Below, one piece after another: positions 25,793 to 33,515 of a DNA stretch of 64,000 nt (its first letter is position 1; every line of letters starts with the position of its first letter). Made by a program: the position numbers and the translations under genes. The stretch comes from JBGTGG01 sp964398945 (GTDB lineage Bacteria > Bacteroidota > Bacteroidia > Cytophagales > Cyclobacteriaceae): NCBI GenBank assembly GCA_964398945.1, contig CAYNOT010000011.1, forward strand, positions 62,001-126,000. The letters run 5' to 3'. A model generated the notes under the pieces. That model saw only the letters and a program-made list of their open reading frames with translations. It was not told where the DNA came from and ran no database searches.

Positions 25793-26905
25793 TTAAAAAG
25801 GCGCGCCATGCGTTTGCTTCATAATGAAATTGCGAAGCGGTGCAAGATTGCTAACCAAGCCCGTTGCAATTTCAGATGCAAGGGGGGTTCCGAAAAGCAG
25901 TCGCTGAACATACCTGCCGGCTTGCAAGCGTATCTTAAATTTTTGATCCCACATCTCCCTGTATGAATTTTCCAAGGTCGCCCGATCAATTTCTGAATGC
26001 CAGAATCTTAAAATCAACTCACACGCAATTTTTGAAGCATGAATCGCCATGGCCATGCCGTTGCCACACAATGGTGTTATCATCCCGGCTGCATCGCCAA
26101 CCATTATAATATGGTTTTCAATGGGTGCTTTTGTCGCGAAAGAAACCTCGCCAATAACCTCAGGTTTATCAAAAATAAAATCAGAATTAACGAATATGGA
26201 CTTAAGTAAAGGATTTTGATACAGTATATTTTGCTCCAAAGCCTCGATATTTCCATTCTCCTTTAATCCTTTCGCGGACACGAGATAGCATAGGTTTGTT
26301 ATTCCGTTTTCCACATTACTGATGCCACAGTATCCACCATCAAAATTATGCAAAGCAATAAGATCAGAAGGATGGTCCGTTTTGATGTGATATTTTACAC
26401 CAACAAAGGGGGACCGCTTTTTAACAAATTCCCTGTTTAGTTTTACATCCAACAATGACCTTTTACCAAAAGCCGCCAGTGCTGTTCTGGAGAACATGGT
26501 AGTGTTGGTGGTGGAAATGGCAAACCGGTCATCTTCAAATGAAACATTGGTAACTTCCTCAAACAAAAACTCAACCCCGAGCGCCATTGCCTTTTCATAA
26601 AGAAAATTATCGAAGTTAAACCGGCTTAACCCAAACCCACCCAGGTCAAGGTTCATTGTTGAAATTTTTCCCCGCACTGATGAAAGCTGGAAACGCGAAA
26701 TCGAAGGTGGATTCAATAACCCCGGATATAAATCAAGTTTTTTTAAGAAGGGCTTTGCTTCGTTTGATATGTACTCACCACACACCCGATGAAAGGGGAA
26801 ACGTTTTTTTTCTACCACCAAACACGGAATATCCTGGGCCTGAAGTTGAATTGCAGACAGAAGTCCGGCAATGCCTCCACCGATAATGATGGCTTTTTCG
26901 TTCAT
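25793..26905 (-). CDS. FAD-dependent oxidoreductase (geranylgeranyl reductase/UbiH-like)
   Basis: 370 residues from the ATG at 26905. FAD-binding motifs: the N-terminal Rossmann dinucleotide motif AIIIGGGIAGLLSAIQL, the ribose-binding region CGEYISNEA, and the GD box IMVGDAAGMITPLCGNGMAMA. The family includes aromatic hydroxylases and isoprenoid reductases. In the srsABC operon a flavoprotein hydroxylates the alkylresorcinol on the way to a quinone, so a comparable job is likely here; saturation of a prenyl chain is the other option. Same strand as the polyketide synthase, separated from it by the TIM-barrel and UbiA genes. Confidence 0.9.
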   Translation of the reverse strand: MNEKAIIIGGGIAGLLSAIQLQAQDIPCLVVEKKRFPFHRVCGEYISNEAKPFLKKLDLYPGLLNPPSISRFQLSSVRGKISTMNLDLGGFGLSRFNFDNFLYEKAMALGVEFLFEEVTNVSFEDDRFAISTTNTTMFSRTALAAFGKRSLLDVKLNREFVKKRSPFVGVKYHIKTDHPSDLIALHNFDGGYCGISNVENGITNLCYLVSAKGLKENGNIEALEQNILYQNPLLKSIFVNSDFIFDKPEVIGEVSFATKAPIENHIIMVGDAAGMITPLCGNGMAMAIHASKIACELILRFWHSEIDRATLENSYREMWDQKFKIRLQAGRYVQRLLFGTPLASEIATGLVSNLAPLRNFIMKQTHGAPF

Positions 26906-27038
26906 TTTTAGAGGTTGGTACAATATGTGTACAAATTGTTGAAAAAAATAGAGTAATAAGAAATTACAATAGCAACAATTTTTGCGTTATTAGCGTTGTT
27001 TCTTACGTGAATCTTACATAGGCTTTAATTTAAAAACG

Positions 27039-27524
27039 ATGTTGGCAGAGAAAATTTTACAAGAAAAAATGAAAAGTCCAGAACCATTGAACGTGCTTTT
27101 ATTAGGAAACAATCCTATTGAAATGGGCAATGTTATGGATAAAATCAAGCAGTTGCGGGGACGGATTGTCAATACTGAAATTGCCTTTGATACCAAAAGT
27201 TTGATTGAGCGATTAGTCCGCTTTACCCCCAATTTTATCTTAATAGATGATAATATTGGCCAGCCGGAATTTTCTCAAACTATACAGGCATTGTCCCGAA
27301 ACAAGAAGACACGTGATTTACCAATCACAGTCCTGAAGAATTCAAATTTTATAGAGACGGCTGGACAGAATGGCTTCATTGATTACTTGTTAAAGAAAAA
27401 CCTTTCGGTAGAAGCGCTTTACAGTGCCATCAAAAACGCACTCAAGTTCAGAAGAACACAGCTTTATCTGCATAAGGCATACGCAAGCAGAAAGGGTCAG
27501 TTAATGAGATTGGTGGGGGGTTAA
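27039..27524 (+). CDS. Receiver-like protein lacking the acidic pocket
   Basis: 161 residues. After a 17-residue lead comes NVLLLGNNPIEMG, which has Asn-Asn where receivers have the Mg-binding acidic pair. The phospho-acceptor-like Asp70 is kept in FILIDDNIG, and a Lys occurs in DYLLKKNLSVEAL at the position of the conserved Lys. It therefore looks like an atypical CheY domain without an output domain, likely to work through protein contacts. Divergent from the flavoprotein gene; its stop overlaps the end of the convergent aspartyl-protease gene by 4 bp. Confidence 0.7.
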   Translation: MLAEKILQEKMKSPEPLNVLLLGNNPIEMGNVMDKIKQLRGRIVNTEIAFDTKSLIERLVRFTPNFILIDDNIGQPEFSQTIQALSRNKKTRDLPITVLKNSNFIETAGQNGFIDYLLKKNLSVEALYSAIKNALKFRRTQLYLHKAYASRKGQLMRLVGG

Positions 27525-28753
27525 ATATCGCTCACCAATATAAATTCCCTTTTCAGTTTTTGTCCACTCCTGTTGATTTCAAGCTTGATTCTTTTTCCGG
27601 GTTTTGAGTTTAACAAACCATTTACAATGTTTAGGTCAAGGCCGCTAAGCGCTATGCCATTGATCGATACAATTTGATCGCCAATCCGGACATCGGCTTT
27701 TTTAGCTTCTGTTTGATCCCTTATGTCATCCACTTCAAACACATTTAGCCGGGAGCCTTTTGCCTTAATCGTTAACCCGCTCAAATTATAATAGTACTTT
27801 TTCTTTAAAGAAGAATTTTTCTTTAAATACAATTCTTCTTTTGAGAAGTTGTAGATCGTTGTGAACCTGCTAAGGATTTCCCCGCCAAGGGAACCGTTCC
27901 TAAACGTGCCTCCTAATTTTAAACTATCGATATAACTATTGGGGTCTGGGAAGTTCGCAATCGGCTTATCCAGTTTATATGTACCCAGCTTCAACTGATT
28001 GATCCTTCCAACTTTCCCTGATATTTCCCCTCCTATACCCCTTCCGATCACGGTGCTTACTTGTTTTGGGGGCACTACAATAATCGAATTGCTTGCAGGC
28101 TCCAACATGAGGCCATGGCTGGCACCAGAGTCCACCAGCAGCCGGGCATTCAATGTTTCACCATTGTTCATTTCTACTTCTGTATAAATAAAAGGTTTAG
28201 TGTCTACAATCTCCATGGTAAGCTTATCATACTTTCTTTTTTTGCGGAATTTTCCCGGAGCATAAAGCGTGAGTACTTTTTTCTCATAGTCCACTGCCAC
28301 GATAAAGCGACTAAACATTTCATATCCTAAAATACCATGGACATCCGAGCCTAAGTAATTCCTTAGTTCAAGCAAATCCTGATCAAGTACAAGCAGTGCA
28401 TGACCCTTCCCTGAAACACCCGGCAAATCCAATGAAACATTATTGGTGATATAGGCATCAACAATGTTTTCCCCACCAGGGCCTGCAATACTGTATTTGC
28501 GGGAGTAGGTGAGATTGAGGATATCGGTAAAGGTTTTCTGGGTGAGTATTGCCGTGCGAACCCCCGTATCCACAATAAATTTTAATGGAAGCATTCCGTT
28601 AAGTACCACGGGAACCACAATTAAATTATTATGGAGCTCAATCGGTATTTGCGCTTTATTCTTGCCATCCTTTATGGTGAAACCAAGGTTGTTTTGGCTT
28701 CGGCCACCAAGCGGGAAAAAAATTAATGCAAAAAGAAGTAAGCTCTTAACCAT
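27521..28753 (-). CDS. Exported retropepsin-like aspartyl protease with PDZ domain
   Basis: 410 residues with a signal peptide (MVKSLLLFALIFFPLGGRSQ). Two retropepsin-like lobes carry the aspartyl motifs FIVDTGVRTAIL and LLVDSGASHGLM, so a single chain supplies both catalytic Asp residues. A C-terminal PDZ domain (about 325-408) includes KADVRIGDQIVSINGIALSG. Such proteins in Bacteroidota are periplasmic and mostly uncharacterised. It should bind or clip C-terminal peptides; the substrate is unknown. Confidence 0.88.
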   Translation of the reverse strand: MVKSLLLFALIFFPLGGRSQNNLGFTIKDGKNKAQIPIELHNNLIVVPVVLNGMLPLKFIVDTGVRTAILTQKTFTDILNLTYSRKYSIAGPGGENIVDAYITNNVSLDLPGVSGKGHALLVLDQDLLELRNYLGSDVHGILGYEMFSRFIVAVDYEKKVLTLYAPGKFRKKRKYDKLTMEIVDTKPFIYTEVEMNNGETLNARLLVDSGASHGLMLEPASNSIIVVPPKQVSTVIGRGIGGEISGKVGRINQLKLGTYKLDKPIANFPDPNSYIDSLKLGGTFRNGSLGGEILSRFTTIYNFSKEELYLKKNSSLKKKYYYNLSGLTIKAKGSRLNVFEVDDIRDQTEAKKADVRIGDQIVSINGIALSGLDLNIVNGLLNSKPGKRIKLEINRSGQKLKREFILVSDI

Positions 28754-28811
28754 ACATACATTGAGGGCAACCTCAATATAGAGTTTTTTGATCAGAGTTT
28801 ATTATCCCCCA

Positions 28812-29348
28812 TCACTTGGTATTTATCTGTTTTGAAAATTGGGGTATAGTGTCTACAACTTGCAAGAAATCACGACATTCCTGCTTTAAGAAGCCTTCTG
28901 AAACCATACGGTCCATCTGGCCTAAAAGTGGGTCAAAAAAATGGTTGATGTTGATCAGGAAAACAGGTTGTTGAATTAAGCCGAGTTGTTTCCATGTGAG
29001 GATTTCAGCCAATTCTTCCAACGTGCCCCACCCACCGGGAATGGCCACAAAAATATCCGCTAAATCGGCCATCCTTTTTTTTCGTTCGTGCATGGACAGC
29101 ACCACTTCAAGCCTTGTGATACCACGATGGCCCACCTCGCTATCTTTTAAAAACCCGGGAATGATCCCAACAACATCGCCACGGTTCGCCAATACGGCAT
29201 CCGCGAGGATTCCCATGAGGCCAATATTTCCGCCCCCATAAACAAGTGTGTGGTTAGCCCGGGCAAGGATAATGCCCAGCGCGGCTGCGGCTTCTGCATA
29301 TTCAGCTGAATGACCTGGACTCGATCCGCAGAAAACGCAAACATTCAT
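28812..29348 (-). CDS. LOG-family phosphoribohydrolase (TIGR00730)
   Basis: 178 residues, the usual length. The start NVCVFCGSSPGHSAEYAEAA, the loop LVYGGGNIGLMGILADAV and the signature PGGWGTLEELAEILTWKQLG define the LOG/YvdD family, which release a nucleobase from nucleoside 5'-monophosphates (cytokinin-type substrates in plants). In bacteria the physiological substrate is often unclear. The conserved Arg and Glu of the PGGxGTxxE motif are present, so activity is likely. Confidence 0.92.
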   Translation of the reverse strand: MNVCVFCGSSPGHSAEYAEAAAALGIILARANHTLVYGGGNIGLMGILADAVLANRGDVVGIIPGFLKDSEVGHRGITRLEVVLSMHERKKRMADLADIFVAIPGGWGTLEELAEILTWKQLGLIQQPVFLININHFFDPLLGQMDRMVSEGFLKQECRDFLQVVDTIPQFSKQINTK

Positions 29349-29361
29349 AAAGGAAAACCCC

Positions 29362-29481
29362 TTAGAATTTGTTGTCGTGTTTGTTTTTGCTCACCATATC
29401 ATTTGGAAATATCCAAGGCGATACAATCGCGAGGATGAAAAGGGCAATCACTACATAAAAAGGCCACCAATCTAAACTCAT
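29362..29481 (-). CDS. Small single-pass membrane protein
   Basis: A 39-residue open frame starting MSLDWWPFYVVIALFILAIV and ending in a polar, Lys-rich tail (SKNKHDNKF). It is a membrane helix with a short positively charged cytoplasmic end. It lies 13 bp upstream of the LOG gene on the same strand, so it is probably co-transcribed. The form fits small membrane proteins, but no family is recognised. Confidence 0.5.
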   Translation of the reverse strand: MSLDWWPFYVVIALFILAIVSPWIFPNDMVSKNKHDNKF

Positions 29482-29624
29482 AAGTATTTCGATTTGAATT
29501 AGGGTTTAAAATTAGTCCGTTTTGTTCAATTCTTATAGAAAGAATAAAAATTGTTTATATGTTGGCATCCTGATTCGTGAAAATAGAGTTTAACATGATC
29601 TTACATCATACCAAATAATCAAGG

Positions 29625-30179
29625 ATGAAGCGTTTTCTGATAATCGCGGGAATTGGTGTTGCTGCAATTGCACTCATTGTGTGGGGCAAAAATTCAATGG
29701 ATAAAAACCGGACAAAAGCCCTTAGTCCCGAGGAGACAGTTTCTTTTTCGGATGGTGATTTGGAAATCAAAGTTTTCTATAACCGACCGTTTAAAAAAGG
29801 AAGGGAAATTTTTGGTGGATTGGTCCCTTATGGAAAAGTCTGGCGGACGGGTGCAAATGAGGCAACTACTTTTGAAACGAAAACGCCATTGCAAGTAAAA
29901 GGCAAGCTTTTGAAGGCTGGTAAATATTCGTTTTGGACAATCCCCAATGAAAACACCTGGAGCATTATATTCAATTCAGAATATGGGCAATGGGGCGTAA
30001 ACCCTGCCGGAGAACCCAACAGAAAGCCAGAAAAAGATGTACTGACAGTAGATGTTTTGGCTGTGCAACATGAAAAAGAATTCGAACAGTTTACAATTGC
30101 TTTTGAAAAAATGGGCACCGATACTGACATGGTCCTTCTCTGGGACAAAACCGTAGTGGTCATCCCCTTTTCACGCTAA
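29625..30179 (+). CDS. DUF2911 family protein
   Basis: 184 residues. An N-terminal membrane helix (about 4-22) and the DUF2911 core with VFYNRPFKKGREIFGGLVPY, GKVWRTGANEATTFE and KAGKYSFWTIPNENTWSIIF. The family is common in Bacteroidota and uncharacterised; it is periplasmic, anchored here by the N-terminal helix. It overlaps the end of the convergent PD40 gene by 4 bp. Confidence 0.9.
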   Translation: MKRFLIIAGIGVAAIALIVWGKNSMDKNRTKALSPEETVSFSDGDLEIKVFYNRPFKKGREIFGGLVPYGKVWRTGANEATTFETKTPLQVKGKLLKAGKYSFWTIPNENTWSIIFNSEYGQWGVNPAGEPNRKPEKDVLTVDVLAVQHEKEFEQFTIAFEKMGTDTDMVLLWDKTVVVIPFSR

Positions 30180-31768
30180 TTCCCCTTCTTTCCAACATAG
30201 ACACTCACTGTGGTTTTTCGATTTTCGAGGATCGCTTCAGGCCGTGCATTCCCAAACACAATTGTGCCTGACGTATCGACACCTTTATTCTTCAGGTAAT
30301 TGACAATTTGTTCGCCTTGTTTCAAGGTTCGATCATTGTGATAGCGTTTCTTTGTCACAAGTGTATCCTGCTCATAGAGTTGTCCAAGTGAATCAATCTC
30401 TGTATATGTTGTTTGAATGGAGTCATACACAACTTCTGTAAGATCTGCATTTGATGCAACTGAATCTTCCTCATATCCTTTCAATAAAACCTGAATTTGA
30501 AAAGTATAATCCGGACAGCTTTTTATCAACCGCACCAACCGCTCAAGTCCTGCATGGGATTCTTCTTTCAATATCGAACTATTGTCTTTAAAAGAAACCA
30601 CATCAAGCGGCAGGTTATCACCTACAGCTATGGGTTTCAATACAGGATTTAGCTTTTCGAATTGTGGAATTTCCTCGGTGGTTAAATCTATAATATCAAC
30701 AAAAAAACTGTAATTGCCCTGTTCAGGGTCAGCGCCAACCTCGTATCGGCTTCCTTCCAAAAGATAAAGTGTGAATGACCCATCTTTTTCAGGCCTTCCA
30801 TTGTACACACGTTTCTTTGAATCCACATCGACCACCGAAATGTAAGAAGCCACCGGGTTGCCGGATGGATCCACTACTTTGCCATCCACTTTTGTCACAC
30901 CCCTGGGACGAAGCTCCTGGGGGATTAAGTACTCCACTAATTCCGTTTTACGGGCACCCGGGGAATCACGAAGAAGGTACCTTCCAATGCCGTTTACACT
31001 AACATTTCTATCATCTTTTTCTGTATTGGCAAATTCCATTGCAACAGGGGCAGTCCAGTTGCCATTTACCATTCTTGTTTCATATAAATCCAGGCCGCCT
31101 TTGTTTCCCGGAAACTTATCAGACGAAAACAACAGGGTTTCCCCATCGGCAAGTATCCGTGGAAACTGGGAATTTCCGGTGTTGATAAAATCCGGCAATT
31201 CTTCCGGTTCGCCCCACTGGCCGTTTGATTTCTTTTTCGCGACAAAAATTTTGCAGTCCGATGCTGATTTTTCATTCATCTTTTCACACCGCATAAAATA
31301 AATTGTTTTTCCATCCGGAGTAAAGGAAGCGCTCGCTTCGTTTGATTTTGTATTGATTGGGTTTACAAGATTTACAGGTTCTGTCCAGGATGTGCCTCGC
31401 GACTCACTCATCCAAATGTCATAACCCCCTGCACCGGGCGATTTGAAACTTGATAAATAAATTGTTTTCCCATCGGCACTTAAGGTGGCCCCGTAAATGA
31501 AGTTTAACTTCGACAGGTTCTTCGGCAATGGTGTTGGATCCGACCAGTTGGCGCGATCTTTATACGTATAAAACAAGGTCAATGCGAAATCCTGGGCATA
31601 GTCTGAAACATATACCAACCCGCTTCCATCCACACTCATAAAGGGTGCTGAAACATTTATTGAAGGATGGTTTATTACTGCTGGTAGCTTCTTTACTTTA
31701 GGCTGCGCCATACCTGTCTCCGCCTTTACTAAAAAAGCGAATAAAAGAATTGAAAGTATGTTCTTCAT
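30176..31768 (-). CDS. Exported PD40 propeller / CarboxypepD-regulatory / degenerate OmpA-like protein
   Basis: 530 residues with a signal peptide (residues 1-21). Residues about 40-280 form a TolB/PD40 propeller (repeats such as GATLSADGKTIYLSS and ASFTPDGKTIYFM). Residues about 290-370 look like a carboxypeptidase-regulatory Ig-like domain (VDGKVVDPSGNPVASYISVV). The C terminus (about 385-530) resembles an OmpA-type domain (SHAGLERLVRLIKSCPDY and a terminal NRKTTVSVYV) with an insert of about 35 residues and without the usual GHTD loop. This order resembles PorE-like proteins of the type IX secretion system minus the TPR part and lipid anchor. Role inferred: periplasmic, peptidoglycan- or cargo-related. 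Confidence 0.75.
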   Translation of the reverse strand: MKNILSILLFAFLVKAETGMAQPKVKKLPAVINHPSINVSAPFMSVDGSGLVYVSDYAQDFALTLFYTYKDRANWSDPTPLPKNLSKLNFIYGATLSADGKTIYLSSFKSPGAGGYDIWMSESRGTSWTEPVNLVNPINTKSNEASASFTPDGKTIYFMRCEKMNEKSASDCKIFVAKKKSNGQWGEPEELPDFINTGNSQFPRILADGETLLFSSDKFPGNKGGLDLYETRMVNGNWTAPVAMEFANTEKDDRNVSVNGIGRYLLRDSPGARKTELVEYLIPQELRPRGVTKVDGKVVDPSGNPVASYISVVDVDSKKRVYNGRPEKDGSFTLYLLEGSRYEVGADPEQGNYSFFVDIIDLTTEEIPQFEKLNPVLKPIAVGDNLPLDVVSFKDNSSILKEESHAGLERLVRLIKSCPDYTFQIQVLLKGYEEDSVASNADLTEVVYDSIQTTYTEIDSLGQLYEQDTLVTKKRYHNDRTLKQGEQIVNYLKNKGVDTSGTIVFGNARPEAILENRKTTVSVYVGKKGN

Positions 31769-31905
31769 TGTTTCGATTGGTTGCTATAAAACTAACTAAT
31801 TTATTTTTCTCTATTCCTGCAAAACCCTTGCCTTGGCGGGAAAATCGTTGGGCAAATTTCAAGAATGAATTGTACTTTAGCAGACCCGTTTAAAAGCAGA
31901 AAACA

Positions 31906-32649
31906 ATGATCCAAATTATCCCATCTATCGCCATTCGAAAGGGCAAGGTCGTAAAAATGCGCAAAGGAGATATCTCCAGTGAGAAAGCATATGACGAAAA
32001 CCCACTTGACCTGGCGAAACGGTTCGAAGATCATGGCATTGGTATTGTCCACCTGGTGGATTTGGATGGCGCAGAGAAAGGAAGCCCCAAAAACTACCAT
32101 GTAATAGAAGCGATTGCCGGGCACACTGCATTAAAGATTGATTTTACGGGGGGAATCTCAACCGATGGGGATATCAGCAAAGCATTTGAAGCGGGTGCGG
32201 CATATATTACAGCCGCCAGTATATCGGTTACAGAACCTGAATTGTTTGCATCCTGGATTGTTTCTTATGGCCGGGAAAGAATGACATTGGGGTCGGATGT
32301 TGTGAATATGGAATCAAAAGAATTATTGATTCGTGGATGGCAACGAAAATCGAAAGTCACATTGTTCGAGCACCTGGAGTATTTTTACTCCCGCGGACTC
32401 AAATATGTCAAGTCTACCGATGTGTCCCGCGATGGAGTATTGGAGGGGCCTGCTTTTTCATACTATCAGGATATACTTGACAAGTTTCCGGAACTATGCA
32501 TTTTAGCAAGTGGTGGGGTCCGGGGGGTAGACGATATCAAAAAGTTGAATGACATGGGGATTTTTGCTGTCATCTTTGGAAAGGCCTACTATGAGGGGAT
32601 TCTTAACCTTAAAGAATTGGAGCAATTCTTGGTAAAGAAAGAAGTATAA
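31906..32649 (+). CDS. HisA-like TIM barrel protein with altered active site
   Basis: 247 residues aligned throughout with HisA (ProFAR isomerase of histidine synthesis): VHLVDLDGAEKGSPKNYHVI, ITLGSD-like TLGSDVVNM, the STDVSRDGVLEGP block and ASGGVRGVDDIKKL. However, the first catalytic Asp, normally in PAIDL, is Ala9 here (PSIAIRKG), and the GGG phosphate loop reads TGGIST. The second catalytic Asp (Asp131) and Thr171 remain. No other his gene is in the window. I have seen a similar D-less subfamily in Cytophagales. Likely a paralogue with another role, or impaired activity; classical HisA function should not be assumed. Confidence 0.8.
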   Translation: MIQIIPSIAIRKGKVVKMRKGDISSEKAYDENPLDLAKRFEDHGIGIVHLVDLDGAEKGSPKNYHVIEAIAGHTALKIDFTGGISTDGDISKAFEAGAAYITAASISVTEPELFASWIVSYGRERMTLGSDVVNMESKELLIRGWQRKSKVTLFEHLEYFYSRGLKYVKSTDVSRDGVLEGPAFSYYQDILDKFPELCILASGGVRGVDDIKKLNDMGIFAVIFGKAYYEGILNLKELEQFLVKKEV

Positions 32650-32652
32650 TCA

Positions 32653-33018
32653 TCAATCAATAATGTCTGACATCTTGTACTTCTGAAAGATGTAGTATAA
32701 GAAATTAAAACCAAGCATGGACTCTTCCGGTTTTGGTTGGGCTTCACCCGATGGTTTTTGGGTTGTTTTTGGTTTTGTCTGAATAGCTTTCGTTCGAATA
32801 CTATCCCGTTGCGAAGATGGAGTTGAATTGGGGGATGTTGATTGGATCCGTTGCGCGCTCCCCTCGCCCTCTGTAAGATTATAATCAATCCCACCATTTG
32901 GCTTTTCGGCTTCCATGCCCTCCAATACAGGGGAAACAGATTCTTGCGCAATTGAATAACCTGCCGAAAACAAAACAGCAATTATGATTAGATAAATATG
33001 GTTAGGTTTTAATCTCAT
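32653..33018 (-). CDS. Hypothetical secreted protein
   Basis: 121 residues with a hydrophobic N-terminal signal (residues 1-25). The middle is low-complexity, rich in Ser, Thr, Gln, Pro and Lys (about 45-100), and the C terminus LGFNFLYYIFQKYKMSDIID is a compact aromatic stretch. No family recognised. It is convergent with the HisA-like gene and 3 bp away. Confidence 0.55.
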   Translation of the reverse strand: MRLKPNHIYLIIIAVLFSAGYSIAQESVSPVLEGMEAEKPNGGIDYNLTEGEGSAQRIQSTSPNSTPSSQRDSIRTKAIQTKPKTTQKPSGEAQPKPEESMLGFNFLYYIFQKYKMSDIID

Positions 33019-33181
33019 GCCCAGGCTCCTTTTGAAACGTCAGTGTTTTTAGTTTGTTTCGGAAAAGGAAGAAAATATACACAAAGTTTTCACCACAATT
33101 GTATTAAATCCCGAAACATTATACTATAAAGTGTAATGTTTGTGTAAGTTTTAAATCGTTTATTTAAAATAATTGAAATCT

Positions 33182-33514
33182 ATGTTTATTTCATGGGGTG
33201 ATTTTGAGAAAGTTGATATCCGGGTAGGTACCATAATCAAAGCAGAACCTTTTGATCAAGCCCGAAAACCCGCTTTTAAACTGTGGGTTGATTTAGGCGC
33301 ATTGGGGATCAAAAAATCAAGTGCACAAATCACCCATCACTATACCATTGAATCGCTGATAAACCAACAAGTTGTTTGTGTAGTGAATTTCCAACCCAAG
33401 CAAATCGCAACTTTTATTTCCGAAGTCCTCGTCACCGGTTTCCCCGATCATGATCAACACATAGTTTTGTGTACACCAAATAAACCTGTGCCGAACGGTT
33501 CCCGGCTTTTTTGA
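33182..33514 (+). CDS. CsaA-type tRNA-binding domain protein
   Basis: 110 residues from the ATG at 33182 (MFISWGDFEKVDIRVGTI). The OB-fold tRNA-binding domain shows VDIRVGTIIKAEPFDQARKP, YTIESLINQQVVCVVNF, LVTGFPDHDQHIVLCTPNKP and the terminal NGSRLF, all typical of CsaA. CsaA-like proteins are small and dimeric and have been described as secretion chaperones; the tRNA-binding type of fold makes an RNA role possible too. It precedes murF-alr by a single base pair and so is likely co-transcribed. Confidence 0.88.
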   Translation: MFISWGDFEKVDIRVGTIIKAEPFDQARKPAFKLWVDLGALGIKKSSAQITHHYTIESLINQQVVCVVNFQPKQIATFISEVLVTGFPDHDQHIVLCTPNKPVPNGSRLF

Positions 33515-33515
33515 T

